A DNA stretch of 64,000 bases from Chitinophaga oryziterrae (GCF_009758125.1 NZ_WRXO01000004.1:1-64000), one strand, 5' to 3'. Numbered from the stretch's first letter, positions 1 through 8,749 are shown. A program made the numbers and translations. The notes: generated from the letters alone by a model not told the origin.

Positions 1-58
1 ATTCCATATTCTCCTTAAAAATCTTATCATACTGATTCGCATGACTCTCTATTGCCAT
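1..58 (-). CDS. 5' end of a second Rpn-type nuclease gene (cut by window edge)
   Basis: Read on the minus strand, an ATG at 58-56 opens a frame that runs off the window. Its visible codons give the same N-terminus (MAIESHANQYDKIFKENMEY) as the complete gene at 177-1004. About 90 bases at the start of the window, including the upstream non-coding part, nearly match 947-1036. This is therefore the start of a tandem paralogue in the same orientation. Whether it is intact cannot be seen. Confidence 0.75.
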   Translation of the reverse strand, partial: MAIESHANQYDKIFKENME

Positions 59-92
59 ATCTGGAAATTAACAATTATAGAATGATAGAAGA
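1..92. repeat. Direct repeat copy 1 (Rpn gene start plus upstream)
   Basis: These bases nearly match 947-1038, with only single-base changes in the first 90 bases. Past roughly 110 the two upstream regions diverge. The unit covers the first 19-20 codons and the promoter-proximal region, so the paralogues share both start and leader. Confidence 0.8.
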
Positions 93-176
93 GGGGAGAC
101 GAATGAAGGTAACAAACACCAGCTGTACAGGCTGTAATTATCAAATGCTTTAGGAGAAAGCAATTGATATAGTGAT

Positions 177-1004
177 CTAAAGCTTTTCTATTGCTTTAAT
201 AGGTAGTTCCGTAATATCTGAAATCAGACTTAACTCAAGTCCTCTTTCCTTCATTTTTAACGCAGTTTTCTTTTTATTTTTCTTTTCTCCCTTCTTTTCT
301 CCTTTCTTTTCTCCTTCGGCTTCACCTATCTCCTTTCCTCTGATATAAAGGAAATCTTTTTCTTCTTTGAAAAAACTTGCTACTGATATCATCTCTGTAT
401 ATTTTTTGTCTAAATTACGTAATTGTAATAAAATGCGCAACTGAGTTAAGTATTTATTTTCTGTCTCTTCTCCTTCCGCTGTAACCTTTACACCATCCAT
501 GATAGCTTCTATTACTTTTTTAGGTTCATCATCTCCGAAATCAGCAAGAATAGCCATGATTTTTTCTTCCGGCCACTTCGATTTTAAGAATATTTTATAA
601 TCTATCTGTTGCGGAGAGACGATGTTATACCTGAACTTAAAATCCTCTTCATCAATGCTGGAAAGCATTGTAAGCCTACCCTTACCTACAAACAACACAT
701 ATTGTTTTACCGGCAGCCGGTGTTTACGCTGAAGCATCACACGGTATTCCACCATGCGGTACACCATGTCTTTTTCATTCTGAGATTGCAACTCCACATG
801 TAAGATGTAAGTACGATTATTCTGATCCGTTACCTTTCTAAGCACATCCGGTTTTCTTTCTTTTGTATGCTGCAGATCATGAGAAATCTCTTCGGTATGC
901 ATAATTGTAAGCCCCAGGATATTCTTAATGATACCCGGTAATGCATATTCCATATTCTCCTTAAAAATCTTATCATACTGATTCGCATGACTCTCTATTG
1001 CCAT
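177..1004 (-). CDS. Rpn family recombination-promoting nuclease / putative transposase
   Basis: A 275-residue protein of the Rpn (YhgA-like, PD-(D/E)XK) family. Known members are small DNA endonucleases that stimulate RecA-independent recombination. The nuclease fold is visible in the first half: an aspartate at about residue 53 (KPDVL) and an E-x-Q pair at about residues 71-73 (HVELQSQ) match the family's metal-binding residues. A predicted helical part spans residues 140-220. The C-terminus has a low-complexity GEKK repeat at about 232-243, encoded by an imperfect 12-base unit, so copy-number change would keep frame. It ends with an ELPIKAIEKL-type helix. A partial second copy lies directly downstream (1-58), so the family is tandemly expanded here. 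Family assignment is firm; the cellular role is inferred. Confidence 0.85.
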   Translation of the reverse strand: MAIESHANQYDKIFKENMEYALPGIIKNILGLTIMHTEEISHDLQHTKERKPDVLRKVTDQNNRTYILHVELQSQNEKDMVYRMVEYRVMLQRKHRLPVKQYVLFVGKGRLTMLSSIDEEDFKFRYNIVSPQQIDYKIFLKSKWPEEKIMAILADFGDDEPKKVIEAIMDGVKVTAEGEETENKYLTQLRILLQLRNLDKKYTEMISVASFFKEEKDFLYIRGKEIGEAEGEKKGEKKGEKKNKKKTALKMKERGLELSLISDITELPIKAIEKL

Positions 1005-1038
1005 ATCTGGAAATTAACAATTATAAAATGATAGAAAA
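947..1038. repeat. Direct repeat copy 2 (Rpn gene start plus upstream)
   Basis: Partner of 1-92. It contains the ATG of the complete Rpn gene (1004-1002) and about 30 upstream bases. Confidence 0.8.
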
Positions 1039-1046
1039 GGGGAAAA

Positions 1047-1319
1047 ATGAAAAGACTAACAAAACAACGTGTATCAAATATAATAAAAATACCTGTACGA
1101 TTAATAGGTATATGACTGATAGTTGGTATTTATGCTCTGGCTTTTATAGTAAGGTTAAACAATTATATCCACCGGTCTTCTGTCGGTTGTATACCGGGAT
1201 TAAATGCTTTGCCGGTGACAGCTACCTTTAGCGGGAATGCTAAAGGTAGCAACCAGGAACAACTGGAAAAGGAGATAGGGGCGATCAGGCATCTGAAGCC
1301 TTTCAGGTTATTGTTATAA
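1047..1319 (+). pseudogene. Possible broken small membrane-protein gene with in-frame TGA
   Basis: From ATG 1047 a frame of 90 codons runs to TAA 1317-1319, interrupted only by TGA at 1113-1115 (codon 23). The predicted product has a basic start (MKRLTKQR), a hydrophobic stretch spanning the TGA (VRLIGI, stop, LIVGIYALAFIV) and a charged C-terminal helix (QEQLEKEIGAIRHLK). No ATG follows the TGA. Another frame (998-1231) is also open, so chance is a real alternative. A perfect 12-bp hairpin lies inside (1221-1250). Family not recognised. Confidence 0.25.
1221..1250. repeat. Hairpin, 12-bp perfect stem, 6-nt loop
   Basis: GCTACCTTTAGC at 1221-1232 pairs with its exact complement at 1239-1250. 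No T-run follows on either strand, so it is not a typical intrinsic terminator. Confidence 0.7.
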
Positions 1320-1343
1320 GCACTTGAAGAGAGGCTTTGATCG

Positions 1344-1421
1344 GCTTCTGAACAGGATCATCCTCCGTTTATCCTACGTTAAAAGACGTAGGATAAACGG
1401 AGGATGATCCTGTTCAGAAGC
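1344..1421. repeat. Long perfect palindrome, 36-bp arms, 6-nt loop
   Basis: Bases 1344-1379 are exactly complementary to 1386-1421, with a loop of only TTAAAAG-type sequence between them. No T-run follows. It lies between the Rpn region and the sigma-factor gene, about 130 bases before that ATG. The right arm runs into the 11-bp array at 1417-1471. Such a structure could act as a strong mRNA hairpin or as a cruciform target. Confidence 0.9.
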
Positions 1422-1471
1422 TTATCGGAAGCTTATCGGAAGCTTATCAGAAGCTGTCCAGAAGCTATTCA
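1417..1471. repeat. Tandem array, five 11-bp units
   Basis: Five consecutive 11-base units start with GAAGCT: two of GAAGCTTATCG, then GAAGCTTATCA, GAAGCTGTCCA and GAAGCTATTCA. The first unit overlaps the right arm of the palindrome at 1344-1421. Arrays with the same 11-bp period but different sequence occur at 28715-28790 and 31756-31799. Confidence 0.85.
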
Positions 1472-1552
1472 AAGATAAGACGTACCAGATACACTTATTA
1501 TCATTCTATTATTTTTCCTGAAAAACACTATCTTAGGTATATATTCCCACGT

Positions 1553-2131
1553 ATGAGTTTGGATCTGCTGACTGACGATCTCCTGTTACGGCTCCTAAAG
1601 GCTGATGACGAAAATGCATTCCGCACATTATATGAACGGTACTGGAAAAGACTGTTCACCATGGCTTGTTACAAGTTAAAGAACAAAGAAGCCGCAGAAG
1701 AGATCGTACAGAATATATTTGTCAGCCTGTGGGAGAAAAGAACCTCCCTGCAGATAGAAAAGCTGGAACAGTACCTTTTTACTGCGGTGAAATATAAAGT
1801 GATAAATTATGTGGATGCGATGCTGGTAAGACAGGCCAGTCAGAAGAACTTACCAGGTATTACTTCAGATGAATCTACAGAAGCCACTATCCTGATTAAT
1901 GACCTGCACCATGCTATTCAGCAGGCGCTGGCCCAATTACCCCCGAAAACAAGAGAAGTCTTCACCCTGAGCCGGTTTGAGAAATATTCCGTAAAGGAAA
2001 TAGCCCATCATATGAATCTTACTGAAAAAGCAGTAGAATATCATATTACCCAATCCCTGAAATTAATGCGTATAAGTCTGAAAGACTTTATGATAATAAG
2101 CGTTCCGGCTATTATTACCCTTCTGAAATAG
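1553..2131 (+). CDS. ECF RNA polymerase sigma factor (FecI-like)
   Basis: A 192-residue ECF sigma factor. Region 2 lies at about residues 22-65 (AFRTLYERYWKRLF, then EAAEEIVQNIFVSLWEKR). Region 4 lies at about 125-175 (LPPKTREVFTLSRFEKYSVKEIA, followed by an HTH). The length is normal for the Bacteroidota FecI-like group. It is followed by FecR (2230) and a TonB receptor with an STN signalling domain (3414). This is the standard trans-envelope signalling layout: ligand-loaded receptor contacts FecR, which releases the sigma factor to transcribe the receptor operon. The target promoters are inferred, not seen. Confidence 0.93.
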   Translation: MSLDLLTDDLLLRLLKADDENAFRTLYERYWKRLFTMACYKLKNKEAAEEIVQNIFVSLWEKRTSLQIEKLEQYLFTAVKYKVINYVDAMLVRQASQKNLPGITSDESTEATILINDLHHAIQQALAQLPPKTREVFTLSRFEKYSVKEIAHHMNLTEKAVEYHITQSLKLMRISLKDFMIISVPAIITLLK

Positions 2132-2229
2132 GGGTTATCTCCCCTTAAACAACTCCCCCCAAAAAAACTTTACTTTCTTTTTAGGGGTTTTCTTCCCTGA
2201 ACTGACTACCTCTATATAAGCTTTCTTCC
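2132..2229 (+). promoter_or_regulatory. Sigma-FecR intergenic element
   Basis: The gap holds a C-run/A-run, a GGGGTTTT segment, and then GACTACCTCTATATAAG about 20 bases before the FecR ATG. The order (poly-A/T and G-rich block, a GACTAC/GTAC core, then TCTATATA) resembles the elements at 16330-16411 and 17226-17281 read on the minus strand. It may be an autoregulated promoter for FecR. The similarity is by eye and partial. Confidence 0.35.
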
Positions 2230-3216
2230 ATGGACCGTAATGAATTTCACCTTTTCCTGAAAAAGTATGCGGAGAACAAATGTACTCCGGAAGAAATGGA
2301 ATTGGTAGACCACTGGTATGAACTGATTGGAGATGATACAGAGCTGTCTTCCATGCAGGAAGAAGAATGGCAGGAAACTGAGGAAAGGCTATGGGAGAAG
2401 ATCCGGGAAGATACACGTAAGCCGGTCCGTAAAATGCGCCCTGTTTACCGCTGGGCAGCTGCTGTTGCGGCCGTATTGATAGGCGTGGCCTTTTTCTTTA
2501 CCAGCAGGGACGCCGATCAGCGTTATGTGAATGCCGGCAACGGTAACTACAAAGAAGCTATCAATAAAACGGCTGCCAGTTGTACCTTAAAGATGGAAGA
2601 TGGTACAGCGATTACACTATTCCCCGGGGCATCTGTGAAATATCCTTTACATTTTACCGGTACTAAAAGAGAAGTATACCTTAAAGGGAAAGCATTTTTT
2701 GATGTAGGGAAAGATGCAAACCGGCCGTTTTTTGTATATAGTAAAAAACTGGTGACACATGTATTGGGTACCAGTTTTATGATCTCACCCTCGCTGAATG
2801 ATGAAGTGGAAGTATCCGTGAGAAGCGGCCGTGTGGAAGTATATGAAGATAAAATTATAAAACCTGATGCCAGCACCGGCGTCATCCTTACGCCTAATCA
2901 GAAAGTGATATACCGGCAGTCGGAGAGCAGTTTTGAGACTACACTGGTAGAATCCCCTCAGCCTGTGATACAAAAGAATGACAGCACGTCTATGATATTC
3001 AATGATGAATCATTACGTGTGGTAATGGAGTCGCTGGAGAACTATTATGGGGTGGAGATCGTGGTAGAGAACGAACATTTATATAACTGCCCTTTTACAG
3101 GCGGTCTTACACAGGAGGATTTATATGCCAAACTAGACGTGATTTGCCAGGCCGTGGGGGCAAAATATGAGATAAAAGGGACTAAAATATTATTGAGAGG
3201 TAAAGGATGTTTCTAA
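2230..3216 (+). CDS. FecR family anti-sigma regulator
   Basis: A 328-residue inner-membrane FecR protein. The N-terminal cytoplasmic part (about 1-70, acidic and Trp-rich) binds the sigma factor. One membrane segment lies at about 74-93 (WAAAVAAVLIGVAFFF). The periplasmic FecR domain follows (about 115-215, including FPGASVKYP and AFFDVGKDANRPFFV), with a C-terminal DUF4974-like region. It pairs with the sigma gene 98 bases upstream and the STN-domain receptor downstream. No enzyme function is expected. Confidence 0.92.
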   Translation: MDRNEFHLFLKKYAENKCTPEEMELVDHWYELIGDDTELSSMQEEEWQETEERLWEKIREDTRKPVRKMRPVYRWAAAVAAVLIGVAFFFTSRDADQRYVNAGNGNYKEAINKTAASCTLKMEDGTAITLFPGASVKYPLHFTGTKREVYLKGKAFFDVGKDANRPFFVYSKKLVTHVLGTSFMISPSLNDEVEVSVRSGRVEVYEDKIIKPDASTGVILTPNQKVIYRQSESSFETTLVESPQPVIQKNDSTSMIFNDESLRVVMESLENYYGVEIVVENEHLYNCPFTGGLTQEDLYAKLDVICQAVGAKYEIKGTKILLRGKGCF

Positions 3217-3320
3217 AGAGATAAGAGATAGATATTATATAAATTTCACTGATCCAAATAACACGTTATGAATACCACACTGCTGTCGGGGTAACCCCCC
3301 GTTACCTGCTGTATAAAAAA

Positions 3321-3354
3321 ACCGGCAATGGTTGCAACATTACCGGTCTTTATT
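3321..3354 (+). terminator. Hairpin with T-rich tail upstream of receptor gene
   Basis: ACCGGCAATG at 3321-3330 pairs with CATTACCGGT at 3338-3347 with one G-T wobble, followed by CTTTATT. It lies between FecR (ends 3216) and the receptor start (3414). It could terminate the fecI-fecR transcript or act as an attenuator in the receptor leader. Confidence 0.5.
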
Positions 3355-3413
3355 CCCATACAGGAAAGATTTCACCGCCAACGCATTATTAACGATTAAA
3401 TCCACGTAAAAAT

Positions 3414-6320
3414 ATGAAAAAAAAGCAACTTGTTGCTTTAATGCTGATTGCAATGAAAGTAACTGCCGTGCAACTCGCGTTTGCCATTCTCTTTATCTCT
3501 ACCGTACATGCTACCGCACAGGGGATGCTGGACAAAACTGTTTCTATCAACGCTGATAAGAAAGAGCTGAAGAAGATCATTGCTGATATTCAGGGTCAGA
3601 CGGGCATCCGTTTTATCTTCAGCGCTACAGCTATTCAATCAGAACGTACCGTCAGCCTGTGCGTTAAAGACCAGAAACTGGGTACTTTCCTTCAACAGAT
3701 CTTCGTTCCACTGCATATAGGTTATAAAGTAGTGAATGACCAGCTGTTGCTGTATAACACAGATAATGTGCAATTGGACAGAGAGGTAAGTATATCCGGT
3801 ACTGTAAAAAGCAATAAGGGGGAGTTGCTGCCGGGTGTTACTATCCAGCTCAGAAATACCGGTTCTTCTGCATTAACTGATGCAGAAGGCCGGTTCGAGC
3901 TAAAAAGAGTAGCGGCAGGCAGCTATACGCTGGCGGCTTCTTATATAGGCTATATTTCGAAAGAACTGCCGGTAGTAGTGGGAGATGCTCCTTTAAACAT
4001 CAACGTGGAACTAACTGAAGACGTCCTGCAATTGCAGGGCGTAGTGGTAACCGGTGGTAACCCTAAAAAGAAGATAGAGTCCAGCGTAGCCATTACAACA
4101 GTGAGCAATAAAGATATTGAAGCCCGGGCGCCACTCAACAGTACAGACCTGCTGAAGGCTATACCCGGACTTACAGTAGAAAGCACCGGCGGCGATGGCC
4201 CCGGTAACGTATGGGTGAGAGGCTTCCCCCAACAAGGAGGATACATCTTCCTGGGTATCATGGAAGACGGACTGCCGGTGATACCTACCGGTTACAACTC
4301 CATCCCTTCGGCTGATCAGTACTACAAAACAGACCTCACCGTGAAGAACGTAGAGGCAATCAGGGGCGGTAATGCGGCTATCCTGATGGCGAACACGCCC
4401 GGCGCTGTCGTGAATAACCTGAGCTATACCGGTGCAGATCATGCTTATGGGAAAGTGAAGCTCACCAGTGGCTTATCACAGGATTTATACAGAGCAGATG
4501 CTAATATAGGCGGTAGGATCAGCGAAAATGTGAAGTATAATATAGGCGGATTTTACAGAACGGACAGAGGTATCGTGTCTCCGGGATACACTGCCAACCA
4601 GGGCGGACAAATCAAAGGTAATATGACCTTCGGTTTTAAGAACAAGAAAGGCTTCATCAGATTATATGGCAAATACCTGAACGATAAAGTACAGTGGATG
4701 CTGCCCGGTTATTACTCCTATGACGGTTCCGGTAAACCCCGTGCAGTAGATGGTTTCGATCTTTTTAGCCAGTCGCTCGCTACCATAGATACCAAATGGA
4801 GTTACACCGATCCTTCGGGTAAAACCCATAACTACGACCTCTCAGATGGTATCCATACCAAACTGGGATACGGTGGTTTCCAGTTTAATTACATGACAGA
4901 CAACGGCTGGCAGATCAATAACAACTTCCGCTACCAGACCGCCAAAACCAATTACACTGTAGGTATCCCTATCGGTGCCAGCGCCTATTCTTCCGGCAAC
5001 TATTACTATACCGATGGCACTGCTGCTGCATTTAAAACAGGAGAGAATATTGTTACCGCAGTAGCATTGGCGCAGGAAAACCAGGATAAACAAATCATAG
5101 ATTATCTTGATTTCAGGAAAAAGATAAACAGGCACCAGCTTACACTGGGCGCAGGTATCTATCAGTATAATGTGAATAATGGTCCGGATAACACATTCCT
5201 GTTCTTCCAGGAATTAAAGGAACATCCCCGCCGCTTACTGGCAGGCAGCGCTACCGGAAATGGGATGATACCTTTGTCTACCACTACACTGATAGGAAAT
5301 ACCCGTACACTATCTGCTTATGTGAGCGATGAAATTACATTAAATGAAAAGTGGCGTTTAGATATAGGCTTCAGGGCAGATAATGATCATCTTACCGGTA
5401 AAAGACCTTATTACGGTGTGAAGGCAGATGGCAGCGGAGATCCTTCCGTAGCGGCTACTACCACTATTGCGGGATATACTGCTTATACAGAGAGCAATAC
5501 CAACTGGGCTGCTTCAGTAGGACTGAACTATAAAATCAATGAGGCAACAGCGATGTTTGGCCGTGCTACAAAAGCATACAACAGCCCTAACATCAGTGAT
5601 TATAACGCGACGACCTTCAATCCCGCATCTATCAAGAAAAGACCTGTTTACCTGGGAGAACTGGGCGTGAAGTATGCACAGGGTAATGTATCCCTCTTTG
5701 CATCTGCCAGTTACTCTGCTATCAAAAATGTATCCCTCACCATCGCAGTGCCTACCACCACCGCTGGCCTGCAGAACATTCTTGCATTCGGTTCTACCCG
5801 TACGTACAGTGCCGAATTTGAATTGTCCTACCGCCCGGTTAAACAACTGGGACTCAGACTGACAGGTACTTTACAAGACTCAAAATACACTGACTATAAC
5901 GCGTCTACCAACACCAATCCTTCCGTACTGGCAGAGATGGGTGACACTACCTACAGTTTCACCGGTAAGAGAACAGAAAGAGTACCCGTGCTGAACACGG
6001 AACTTTCTGCTACCTACGACCTGAAACGTTTTAACATCAACCTCTCTGCTAATTATATCGGCAGCAGGTTCACTTCTCCTTCTGATAGTTATAAACTTCC
6101 TGCCTACGTAGTTATGCGTGGTGGAATAGGATATGATATCACCAGGAAGATCGTGTTAAAAGGCTGGGTAGATAACCTGTTAAACACAAAAGTACTGACA
6201 GAAGGTGATGTAAGAGGCGACCAGTTCCGTAATTTCTCTACCGTAACAAAAGGTGCTGTGATGGCTGGCAGAACAATCCTGCCACGCAGCTTCTGGGCTT
6301 CGGTTTCTTATGAATTCTAA
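3414..6320 (+). CDS. TonB-dependent outer-membrane receptor with STN signalling domain (FecA type)
   Basis: A 968-residue receptor. A Sec signal peptide ends near residue 36 (ATAQG). A secretin/TonB short N-terminal (STN) domain lies at about 45-112, a carboxypeptidase-regulatory-like beta-sandwich at about 127-210 (ISGTVKSNKGELLPGVTIQL), and the plug at about 220-335 (VVVTGG, IPGLTVES, VEAIRGG). A 22-strand-type barrel follows, ending in an aromatic residue (SVSYEF). It is shorter than SusC and no SusD follows. With the upstream sigma/FecR pair it fits an inducible siderophore/small-ligand receptor rather than a glycan transporter. The GH3 gene starts 12 bases downstream, so the two are probably co-transcribed. 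The ligand is unknown. Confidence 0.92.
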   Translation: MKKKQLVALMLIAMKVTAVQLAFAILFISTVHATAQGMLDKTVSINADKKELKKIIADIQGQTGIRFIFSATAIQSERTVSLCVKDQKLGTFLQQIFVPLHIGYKVVNDQLLLYNTDNVQLDREVSISGTVKSNKGELLPGVTIQLRNTGSSALTDAEGRFELKRVAAGSYTLAASYIGYISKELPVVVGDAPLNINVELTEDVLQLQGVVVTGGNPKKKIESSVAITTVSNKDIEARAPLNSTDLLKAIPGLTVESTGGDGPGNVWVRGFPQQGGYIFLGIMEDGLPVIPTGYNSIPSADQYYKTDLTVKNVEAIRGGNAAILMANTPGAVVNNLSYTGADHAYGKVKLTSGLSQDLYRADANIGGRISENVKYNIGGFYRTDRGIVSPGYTANQGGQIKGNMTFGFKNKKGFIRLYGKYLNDKVQWMLPGYYSYDGSGKPRAVDGFDLFSQSLATIDTKWSYTDPSGKTHNYDLSDGIHTKLGYGGFQFNYMTDNGWQINNNFRYQTAKTNYTVGIPIGASAYSSGNYYYTDGTAAAFKTGENIVTAVALAQENQDKQIIDYLDFRKKINRHQLTLGAGIYQYNVNNGPDNTFLFFQELKEHPRRLLAGSATGNGMIPLSTTTLIGNTRTLSAYVSDEITLNEKWRLDIGFRADNDHLTGKRPYYGVKADGSGDPSVAATTTIAGYTAYTESNTNWAASVGLNYKINEATAMFGRATKAYNSPNISDYNATTFNPASIKKRPVYLGELGVKYAQGNVSLFASASYSAIKNVSLTIAVPTTTAGLQNILAFGSTRTYSAEFELSYRPVKQLGLRLTGTLQDSKYTDYNASTNTNPSVLAEMGDTTYSFTGKRTERVPVLNTELSATYDLKRFNINLSANYIGSRFTSPSDSYKLPAYVVMRGGIGYDITRKIVLKGWVDNLLNTKVLTEGDVRGDQFRNFSTVTKGAVMAGRTILPRSFWASVSYEF

Positions 6321-6332
6321 AATCCATTAAAG

Positions 6333-8669
6333 ATGAAAACACAAGGTCTGATAATTTTCATGATCACGTTAACTCAAACAGCTTTCAGTCAAACCGGTTA
6401 TGAGACGAAAGCAAAAGAACTGGTAGCGAAAATGACGCTGGAAGAAAAAGCGTCCCTATGCTCCGGCAGGGATTTCTGGAGCACCAGGCCAATAGAACGG
6501 CTGGAGATCCCTTCCGTTTTTATGACAGACGGACCACATGGCCTGCGTAAAGCAACAGGTACGGATTTTACGAACAGCGTTCCCGCTACCTGTTTTCCTA
6601 CAGCGGCCGGACTCGCCTCTTCCTGGAACCCGGAGCTGCTGCATGAAATGGGTATCGCCCTGGGAGAAGAATGCCAGGCGAATAATGTACAGTTCCTGTT
6701 AGGACCAGGCGTCAATATGAAACGGTCTCCGCTGGGAGGCAGGAACTTTGAATATTTCTCAGAAGACCCTATACTGGCAGGTAAGATGGCGGCAGCGCTG
6801 ATCAATGGCCTGCAAAGCCAGGGCGTGGGCGCTTCACTGAAACATTTCGCCGCCAACAATCAGGAATTTGAACGCCTGAGCAACAACTCAGTTATAGACG
6901 AAAGAACTTTACACGAGATCTATCTGCCGGCGTTTGAAATAGCTGTAAAAGAAGCACAACCCTGGACGGTCATGTGCTCCTACAATAAGTTAAACGGGAC
7001 CTATGCTTCTGAGAACAACCTGTTGCTGGATAGTATACTGAGGAAACAATGGGGCTTTAAGGGATTCGTAGTGAGCGACTGGGGAGCCGTAAGCAACCGC
7101 GTAGCGGGTATTAATGCAGGACTGGACCTGGAAATGCCTGGCAACGGCGGACTGAATGATAAAAAGATCGTAGCGGCAGTGAACAGTGGACAGATAAGCA
7201 AAGAGAGACTGGATGAAGTAGTGACACAAATCGTAGCGCAGTTATTGAAAACACATGAACTGCATAAAGAAGGCGCTACTTATGATAAAGACAAACACCA
7301 TGAACTGGCCAGGAAAGTAAGCAGCGAATGTGCGGTACTACTCAAAAACAGTAATAATATCCTGCCACTGGATAAATCAAAAAAGATCGCCCTGATAGGC
7401 AACTTTGCTAAAGCACCCCGTTATCAGGGAGCGGGCAGCTCGCAGGTAAACCCTACACGGATTGCGAATGTTTATGATGCATTGAGTAAAACGGCTACGG
7501 TCAGTTTTGCGACGGGGTATACCGCTGATGCTACTACGGATGCCAAACTGATCGCAGAGGCGCAGGAACAGGCTAAAAACAGCCAAATAGCGGTAGTTGT
7601 GGCAGGCTTGCCTGATACCTACGAAAGCGAAGGCTTCGATCGCAGTAATATGGATATGCCGGAAGCCTTTAACACACTCATTGAGGCCGTTGCCAAGGTA
7701 CAGCCGAATGTAGTGGTCGTGCTCATGAATGGGTCCGCAGTGGCTATGCCATGGGCCGGTAAAGTAAAGGGCATTATCGAATGCTGGCTGGGCGGGCAGG
7801 CCGGGGGAGAGGCACTGGCAGATATTTTAACAGGAAAAGTAAACCCTTCGGGAAAATTATCAGAGTCCTTTGCCGTGAAACTGGAAGACACGCCTTCCTA
7901 TCTGAATTTCCCCGGCAGGGACGGAACGACTATCTATGGAGAAGGCATCTTCATCGGTTATCGTTATTATGATAAAAAGAAAGTAGCACCACTGTTCCCT
8001 TTTGGCTTTGGACTGAGCTATACCACATTCGCCTATACCGGCATGGATATCAGTAAAGGAGCAGCCAGTGATACAGATCATGTAAAAGTAAGCGTGAAGG
8101 TAAAAAACACAGGTAAGGCAGCGGGAAAAGAAGTAGTGCAACTGTATGTACAGGATGAGAATAAAACGATCATACGGCCGGAAAAAGAGCTGAAACATTT
8201 TGCTAAAGTGTCATTGCAACCCGGAGAAGAAACGACTGTCTCCTTTGAATTAAGCTACCGTGATTTTGCGTATTACAGTGAAAAGGTACACAGCTGGCAA
8301 ACCAGCAACGGGAAATACAATATTCTTGCAGGTGGCTCTTCTGCCGATCTGCCGTTACATCGGTCGCTCGATATCACAGCTACCAATGTGCTGTATGCTC
8401 CTTTAACGCGCAATTCCCTGCTGAAAGAATTTGCACAACATCCTAAAGGGAAAGCAGTATATGCTAAACTGATGGAAAGCATGGGCAGCATGTTTGGTGC
8501 CGGCAATAGTACGGAGAAACTGACACCTGCACAGGAAGATGCCAGGAAGAAAATGCAGGCAATGATGATGGCCATATTGAATGAGATGCCGGTAAGTAAA
8601 CTGGTATCAATGGGAGGAGGGAAATTTACGGATCAGATGCTGGATGAGATGCTGTTGCAGGTACAATGA
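6333..8669 (+). CDS. Glycoside hydrolase family 3 (beta-glucosidase-like), exported
   Basis: A 778-residue GH3 enzyme with a Sec signal peptide (cleavage after AFSQ, about 20), so it is probably periplasmic. The TIM-barrel domain carries KHFAANNQEFER (about 170) and the catalytic nucleophile Asp249 in VVSDWG. The C-terminal alpha/beta domain has E-x-E-G-x-D-R at about 431-437, the usual acid/base region. A fibronectin III-like domain spans about 555-680. A further 95-residue C-terminal extension rich in Met (EMPVSKLVSMGGGKFTDQML) is present. It follows the STN-type receptor by 12 bases in a sigma/FecR-controlled locus, suggesting that it processes what that receptor imports. Sugar specificity cannot be read from sequence alone. 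Confidence 0.93.
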   Translation: MKTQGLIIFMITLTQTAFSQTGYETKAKELVAKMTLEEKASLCSGRDFWSTRPIERLEIPSVFMTDGPHGLRKATGTDFTNSVPATCFPTAAGLASSWNPELLHEMGIALGEECQANNVQFLLGPGVNMKRSPLGGRNFEYFSEDPILAGKMAAALINGLQSQGVGASLKHFAANNQEFERLSNNSVIDERTLHEIYLPAFEIAVKEAQPWTVMCSYNKLNGTYASENNLLLDSILRKQWGFKGFVVSDWGAVSNRVAGINAGLDLEMPGNGGLNDKKIVAAVNSGQISKERLDEVVTQIVAQLLKTHELHKEGATYDKDKHHELARKVSSECAVLLKNSNNILPLDKSKKIALIGNFAKAPRYQGAGSSQVNPTRIANVYDALSKTATVSFATGYTADATTDAKLIAEAQEQAKNSQIAVVVAGLPDTYESEGFDRSNMDMPEAFNTLIEAVAKVQPNVVVVLMNGSAVAMPWAGKVKGIIECWLGGQAGGEALADILTGKVNPSGKLSESFAVKLEDTPSYLNFPGRDGTTIYGEGIFIGYRYYDKKKVAPLFPFGFGLSYTTFAYTGMDISKGAASDTDHVKVSVKVKNTGKAAGKEVVQLYVQDENKTIIRPEKELKHFAKVSLQPGEETTVSFELSYRDFAYYSEKVHSWQTSNGKYNILAGGSSADLPLHRSLDITATNVLYAPLTRNSLLKEFAQHPKGKAVYAKLMESMGSMFGAGNSTEKLTPAQEDARKKMQAMMMAILNEMPVSKLVSMGGGKFTDQMLDEMLLQVQ

Positions 8670-8692
8670 TAATGTATTGATAATAAATGTAG

Positions 8693-8749
8693 TTATGGAC
8701 GGATTTTATCTAGCTGCAGCAACAGTTTTTTCATCTTCTTGAAATTCAT
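8693..8749 (-). pseudogene. Remnant start of a SusC-type receptor gene (18 codons)
   Basis: An 18-codon frame (MNFKKMKKLLLQLDKIRP) resembles a TonB-receptor signal-peptide start and then stops. Its upstream side (8750-8833) matches the leader of the SusC gene at 11539-14952, with the motif at nearly the same distance from ATG. It is interpreted as the stump of a deleted receptor gene; a short functional leader peptide is the alternative. Confidence 0.45.

Noticed and set aside
998..1231. 77-codon plus-strand frame
   Set aside because: Overlaps the Rpn start, and has no recognisable domain; another frame in the same stretch looks more protein-like but carries a stop.
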